Shown here one piece after another: positions 58,694 to 64,000 of a stretch of DNA of 64,000 nt. This DNA is from Galeruca laticollis (lineage: Eukaryota; Arthropoda; Insecta; Coleoptera; Chrysomelidae). The position numbers and the translations under genes are program-made. Where the stretch lies: assembly GCA_963921935.1 (NCBI GenBank), contig OY998176.1:47083813-47147812 (forward strand). The letters run 5' to 3'. The notes under the pieces were generated by a model, which ran no database searches, was not told the DNA's origin, and saw nothing but the letters and a program-made list of their open reading frames with translations. Every line of letters begins with the position of its first letter. Positions within the stretch are counted from its first letter, which is position 1.

Positions 58694-60541
58694 ATGATAA
58701 GAAAATCAAAGCGCGAATGGATGGATAACAATATAAAAGAAATAGAACAAGAAAGAAATAATTGTAATACCAAGAAATTTTATAAAAATATAAATGAACA
58801 AAGCCGAACTTATAAGGGCAAAACGAAAGGTATAAAAAACCAATATGGCAAAGTCATTGAAGAAGAAAATGAATACAAACAAATATGGATAGATCACTTT
58901 AGGACTTTGCTAGTAGAAGATTCAGATATTGAAAAAGACATTGAAGAAATATCACAAGAAAAAATTTTGGAAGAACCTACAAGAGCAAGAGATTATGGAG
59001 ATTATTAACAACAGCCGAAACGGAAAAGCTCCTGGAAGAGATAATATAAATATGGAACTGATAAAGTACGGAGGTGAGAAGCTTCATGATATAGTATACC
59101 AACTTATAATAAAAATATGGAGAGAAGAAAAAATGCCTATAGAATGGGAAATAGGCCAGATAATTACAATCCACAAAAAAGGTGACCAGCATGAATGCCA
59201 AAACTATAGAGGTATTACATTACTGAACACTGCCTATAAAATACTATCAGCTACAATAAACAGAAGGCTTAGAGACACTACAGGAAATACTATAGGACGA
59301 TATCAGTGCCTATAAAATACTATCAGCTACAATAAACAGAAGGCTTAGAGACACTACAGGAAATACTATAGGACGATATCAGTGTTGGATTCGTAAAAAG
59401 AAGATCAGCGGTGGATGCCATATATACACTGAAGCAGATAATGGGAAAAGCATATGAGCATCAAATAGAACTGGAAATGTTATTTGTAGACTTTCGGTAA
59501 GCTTTCGATTCAATACACAGAGGCAAACTTTTGTCTGCTTTGAAAGAGCTAGGCATTAATGATAAATTAAGAAGGTTAATCAAGATGACTATGGAAAACT
59601 CAAGGGCTACGATAAAAACACAAGGAGGAGAAACTGATGAAATATACATAAATAAGGGTGTAAGACAAGGTGATTCGCTATCTGCAAATTTATTTAACCT
59701 AACACTTGAATATGCAATGGGGCGAATACAAAAAAGCAATCTCAGGACGAGCGGAAGACAGATAATTGCCTATGCGGACGATACAGTAATCATATCAAAG
59801 ACAAGAGAGATTCTGGAAAACACAATCAGGGAAATCACAAGTGAAGGAAGTAGGATGGGATTAGAAATAAATGCAGATAAAACAAAAATAATGATTTTTG
59901 GTAAAATACATCAAACCAGTGCAATAAAGATCGGAGATTTCGAATTTGAAAAAGTGGAGAAATTCAAATACTTAGGGGTCACAGTAACAAACACTGGAAA
60001 CAGGAAAAATGAAATAGAAGAAAAAATCATTAATGCAAATAGGGCTTACCATGCCAATAAAAAACTTTTAAAAAGCAAATTACTCTCAAGACAAACTAAA
60101 ATCAATATTTATAAAGTGCTAATAAGACCCGTCCTGTTGTATGCTGCTGAAACAATGACACTGACTAAAAAGGAAGAAGAAGGCTTGAGAATAATAGAAA
60201 CAAAGATAATGAGAACAATATTGGGACCAATCAAATTGAGAGATAACGAGTACAGACAAAGAATGACCTATGAAATTGAGCAAGAACTGGAAGGAGAGGA
60301 CATAGTAAGGAAAATAAAAAGGCAAAGAATAAAATGGCTGGGACACATATATAGAGCAGAAGAACAAGAAATAACACTGCAAATGACACAATGGGATCCT
60401 GGAGGAAAAAAACGTAGGGGTAGACCTAGAATAAAATGGCTGGAATAGGTGAAGGAAGATATGACGAGAGCCGGAATTGGAGGATGGAAGGACAAAGTTA
60501 AGGATAGGAAACTATGGAGAGCATTGACAGAGAAACTCTAA
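58694..60541 (+). pseudogene. RTE-like LINE, 5'-truncated, with an internal duplication
   Basis: The copy starts in the linker after the endonuclease (KSKREWMDNNIKEIEQERNN). Reverse transcriptase blocks: SRNGKAPGRDNINMELIKYG, IITIHKKGD...CQNYRGITLLN, then (after the duplication) GFVKRRSAVDAIY. A FVDF-like block follows in which TAA replaces the glutamine before AFDSIH. The rest is GVRQGDSLSANLFN and the catalytic IIAYADDTVIIS (59763 on). The C-terminal part has RIKWLGHIYRAEEQE and WDPGGKKRRGRPRIKWLE, typical of RTE-like elements. A TAG at 60446-60448 precedes the last 30 codons, which end at 60541. Lesions are thus a truncation, a frameshifting duplication, one further indel and two stops. 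Confidence 0.88.
59231..59382 (+). repeat. Exact 76-bp tandem duplication inside the LINE RT
   Basis: 59231-59306 and 59307-59382 appear identical by eye, both starting TGCCTATAAAATAC and ending GACGATATCAG. Because 76 is not a multiple of three, the second copy shifts the frame and produces a stop at about 59313. The identity of the copies means the duplication is young relative to the other lesions. Confidence 0.93.
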
Positions 60542-60644
60542 AAGGAAAAACGGGGATTGATCCACCCCAAAAAAAATGGATCTAGAAAGCGTGAAGCGGC
60601 GAAACCCCAGAAGGGGTATCAAGCCATTATACATATACATATAC

Positions 60645-60727
<83 letters not shown>
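60542..60727. repeat. RTE-like 3' end and (TACATA)n/(TA)n tail
   Basis: A short 3' untranslated stretch runs to about 60625, then CATATACATATACATATATA and a pure TA tract (60660-60727). RTE-like LINEs end in short tandem repeats rather than poly(A), so the start of this tract may be the original tail. Confidence 0.7.
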
Positions 60728-60730
<3 letters not shown>

Positions 60731-60805
60731 GTGAGACTTTCGTTAATTTTTTACTTTTTAAAAGTTATTTCAATTTGTTGGCATGAAAAATTTTGTGGAG
60801 TACAC

Positions 60806-60899
60806 GTCCAAAAAATGTTTTGCGAGGGCTCTTGTTTGCCTTGGCTAAGAGCTCGGCTACGCAATACAACTCACACTCGCAAAATATCATTTTCTGGAC
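60806..60899. repeat. Hairpin element 1 with CCTTGGCT centre
   Basis: GTCCAaaaaatgTTTTGCGAG faces CTCGCAAAAtatcattttCTGGAC. The loop region contains TTTGCCTTGGCTAAGAGCTCGG. It resembles the hairpin at 61797-61940 in having CCTTGGCT at the centre and CACACTCG to its right. Confidence 0.5.
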
Positions 60900-61796
60900 T
60901 AGTGATCCAAATTACCATTGTCTACGGACGATCCTAATTATTGATGATCTAATATGTTCCTTCCGATTTCGAAGACATTCTGATATGTACTTCTAGAAGT
61001 AAGATCCTTAGTTTTTCATAGGTGTACCTGAAAGTAAATTCTTTATTTCACTGGCATAATAATTTTGTTGATGTTTTATTTTGTGAAGATTTGATAAAAG
61101 TATACGGTTTTTCGAATTATTCAATTTAAGAAAGGAGAAAAATCAATTACAAGGTATCAACGAAAATTGTATTGGACAATTTTTGAAAAAAAATGCAATG
61201 AGACTGAAAATCTACATTAATAGCAAACCACAAAGGAACTAATGAAGGTATTATTTCGAATACCGTATACTCACGGATTCAAATCAGTCCAAGAAGGTTA
61301 TTAATCGAGAGCAACGAGTAAGTGTTTAGATGAAGAAAGTACTTACTAAAAATCATAATTATGAATGTTCTTGCTAGAAATATATTATAAGGCCGGAACT
61401 AGACTAAATGAGAATAACAAAAATCGATGGTATGAGAAGATTAATAGTATTAACAGTTCGCGATTGGCTTTTGATGATGGATTTTTAAATAGCTTGAAAG
61501 TACCTTTCTGTTAGAGAAAACATTTTTTCTACAACTGCTATGAAAAGTAGCATATTTATCATAGCTTACTTAATTTCAAAACCATATATTGCTCACATGT
61601 GATAAATATTATTTCTCACGGCACTTTGCCCACACTACATACATTTATATGGAGAATCCAGTAGGGGATTCTCGATGCCCAGCCAATTTCAGAAATTTAT
61701 AATCGATGCCCAGCCGTTTTCGGTGGGTGGTCCTCGATGCTTAGATTTTTCTACAAAACTATACATTTGTGTTCTTTAAATTTGTGCAGTTGTTGA
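60900..61796. other. No gene recognised
   Basis: AT-rich. CTCGATGCCCAGCC occurs at 61671 and a close variant (ATCGATGCCCAGCC) at 61702, with CTCGATGCTTAG at 61733: three near-copies at about 31-bp spacing. Confidence 0.4.
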
Positions 61797-61940
61797 AAAA
61801 GTATAGTATGCACCATGTGGGAAAAGTACTTTTCTCACTCGTGTGTTTGCGGCACTCGCCCTTGGCTCGTGCCACAAACTTCCACACTCGTGAGAAAAGT
61901 TGAACTTTTCCCACTTGTTGCACAATATACTATTATTTTT
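61797..61940. repeat. Hairpin element 2, about 140 bp
   Basis: The left arm (TATAGTATGCACCATGTGGG, AAAAGTACTTTTCTCACTCG) and right arm (inverted: TAGTATATTGTGCAACAAGTGGG, AAAAGTT...CTTTTCTCACGAG) pair almost throughout. The centre is CGGCACTCGCCCTTGGCTCGTGCC, itself partly self-complementary. The transcript of either strand would fold into a long hairpin. I infer a small MITE. Confidence 0.75.
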
Positions 61941-62029
61941 ATGTACTGAGAAAGTGAAAACTTCTGGTTATTAGGAGGATATGAAATCAGATGTATTTAA
62001 AAAGTGGACTTTGCCTAAATTCCTCTTAT

Positions 62030-62301
62030 AATTAATTAATGAGTACTTCGAAGTCCGTTTTTAAAAAGAAATATTTGATACTTTTACAAAAATTACAAGA
62101 ATGATATATTTATTAAAAACGATTAAAAATTATAAAAACGATCAAAAAGAATGGATAAAGAATAAAACAAGAATGAATTAATCGAATGTCAGCTAGAGTC
62201 CTTCATTCATATCTGATGGAACTGCAAGGTCTACAACTTCAACCGGCCTCCCGCCGCGTCTTCAGGAAGGCTGAGATAATTCCTCCCGCCGAAGTTTCAA
62301 C
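62030..62301 (-). other. Region after env stop, possibly containing the 3' LTR
   Basis: Just past the env stop the minus strand reads a purine-rich run (GGCGGGAGGAATT) of polypurine-tract type, followed by sequence that would be the 3' LTR. The LTR end cannot be fixed without a second copy, and the 5' LTR lies outside the window. Confidence 0.35.
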
Positions 62302-63990
62302 TCACAAGGGAAGAGGGAGTTGCATGGATGGTGATGTAACAACTGGAGCTTGGGACGCTGTCCTCTTCCTGGGGTTGAACCTCTTGAAGATGTATGCTGC
62401 AATTGTTCCTGCTATAGCGATGTAAACTACTATAGTCCACACACTGGGTGTATGAGATATTCCGGTTGTCCATTGCAAGGGGAAGTTTTCTGTGAGCTGG
62501 TACAAGTTATCTGAAAGCTGATCCAACTTAAAATCTTCTAAGAGCACCCCTGGTTTTAGAGTTGGCAGTGTATCGTTCGTGATCTGGATATCGGGAAGAA
62601 GTATTGGTTGGCTATCGGCTATTAATTTTTCATTGGCTAGCATTTTTGCAGTTGATTCAATCTGACATCCTACAGGGATTTCGATTAAAAATGTTCACTT
62701 CAACTTTTTGACTTCTTGTTGTTGCTTGCAATTGACTTTTAAGGTGTCTTCATTTGGAAATACACCAAGCCAATTATTGGTACTTCCCAGTTGGTTAAAT
62801 TTTGACTTTGTTAAAGTTAACCTAATTTGTTTACATTGTGAGGTATTTTTCATGTCTAAAGCAAGAAGTTCACAAGGTGTGTCACTGTTAATTTCTTCTA
62901 TTTCTTGTTTAGTGCAATAATAAGTTTTGGGGAATGTTTTGGTGCAATCGTTATTTCGAAATGTAAAATGTAACTGACTTTTTAACATGAATTTATCTCG
63001 AGGGATGATTGCCTTGAACTGACCTTTATAAGGTAGTGAATACATATGGTTCATATTAAAGATATCTGGATAAGTTATAGGTACGTTAAGAATATGAGTT
63101 ATTTTATTTTTGTAGATGTAGCATTCGATTTTTATTATAGATTCATATAATTGTGTATTTTCTAAAATAATTTCGAAAGGAAGTTGTGACTTAGGGATTA
63201 TATTTTCTACTGATTTTAAAGCTAAAAGAGATCAGATGTTTTCATGATGCTGGGATGCATGAGGTTTGATTTTGCAAACGTCAAAAAATTTTCTATATCT
63301 TGCAAAATTGAGAGAATAACTTCATACATGTTCAAAATCTGATTTATCACGTCTTTAATAAATAGTGAATTTTCCCTATAAACTACTGTGTTGATTATTG
63401 ATTTTATTTGTTCTATTTTGGTATCTAATAGTTGTTCATTATGACTAATTTTTTGAACAGTGGTATTAAAAGTTTTTATTGTATTAACAGACAGTGAAAT
63501 TTGTGAATTCAATTTAGATACTAATTTTTATTGATTTTTCTGCAGATTATCTATTAAATTTTCATATCTTTCGCCATCTGAGGCAACTAAATTACCTGTA
63601 ATACACTTAAAGATTGAGCCTAGCCCATTGATTAGTTCTCTCTTGAAGCGTTGTGGTTTCGGAATAATGTCAAATAATTTTGTATTTACTTTGTCTATAG
63701 TAAATTCCAATATTTTTATGTAATTAGAGATATCCCATGAATAATTTTGATTTTCATTTATAGTATATAGAATTTGTTGAGCTTTGGAACTTAGTTTTTC
63801 AGTTTAGATTAATATTAAGTCGTAAAAGTGCACAATTTTTTAGAAATATTCTTCAGTTTTTGCTAATCCTAAATTTAGGGGCAGTAATGCTAGGTTGTTG
63901 TCCAAATTTCCGAAGGAGATTTGTTCCCGCAACCCAAGTGCAATGGGAAACCTAAAAAATTGATTAGAATGAGTAAAACCTTTTACGTGG
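62302..63990 (-). pseudogene. Gypsy/errantivirus-type env, broken copy
   Basis: Minus strand, running in from the right edge. The surface part is partly legible upstream of 63720. A basic cleavage-like site (RFKREL) and the conserved stretch after it (INGLGSIFKCITGNL) lie at 63660-63590. A coiled-coil-like region follows (63512-63222). After a frame change comes a cysteine-containing part (63054-62695), then a segment with one clear membrane span (WTIVVYIAIAGTIAAYIF, about 62444-62391) and a short basic cytoplasmic tail ending at 62302. Lesions visible: TAA at 63528-63530, a frame change between 63222 and 63054, TGA at 62695-62697, and probably a stop near 63830. The pol and gag genes would lie beyond 64000. 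It is an old, non-functional genomic copy. Confidence 0.75.
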
Positions 63991-64000
63991 TCTTTTGAGA

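Overview
The window looks like AT-rich, repeat-dense insect nuclear DNA. The case for this rests on the mobile elements: BEL/Pao retrotransposons, an R1-clade LINE, RTE-like and CR1-like LINEs, Penelope-like elements (PLE), arthropod-type IS630/Tc1/mariner transposases, a hAT fragment and a gypsy-type env. Introns with GT/AG ends also show that it is eukaryotic. A beetle is plausible, but no gene seen here fixes the species. I saw no rRNA, tRNA, operon or CRISPR array, and almost nothing resembles a dense gene neighbourhood.

Layout. 0-15 kb: decayed pieces (mariner end, a 172-bp MITE, an RTE-like LINE remnant, a PLE endonuclease remnant, an internally deleted BEL/Pao), separated by anonymous AT-rich DNA. 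15-21 kb: a cluster of mariner-like elements with (TA)n tracts, including a 2.35-kb element whose terminal inverted repeats are over 600 bp and contain the 3' end of its own transposase, and a 0.9-kb deletion derivative of the same general build. 21-31 kb: a broken intronless gene copy, a 172-bp satellite, a 478-bp satellite, and a 3.7-kb inverted duplication (palindrome) with the 478-bp satellite at its centre. 31.5-31.9 kb: the best host gene candidate (two exons, minus strand). 32-38 kb: a long-TIR element, a pair of inverted PLE terminal repeats with a hammerhead-like motif, and an element with an intact DDE transposase of unusual D-82-E spacing. 38-42 kb: dispersed and tandem repeats. 42-46 kb: a nearly complete R1-clade LINE with an intact 993-residue ORF2, lying in a (GT)n tract. 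46-52 kb: a PLE endonuclease remnant and a broken CR1-like LINE. 52-58 kb: a nested set, with hAT ends enclosing a BEL/Pao remnant and a mariner-like remnant. 58.2 kb: a possible host exon. 58.7-60.7 kb: an RTE-like LINE with a 76-bp internal duplication. 62-64 kb: a gypsy-type env pseudogene running off the right edge.

The genes do not form a pathway. What the window shows is a record of serial insertion, with two intact element ORFs (R1 ORF2 and the D82E transposase), one transposase broken by a single stop codon, and two small candidates for host coding sequence.
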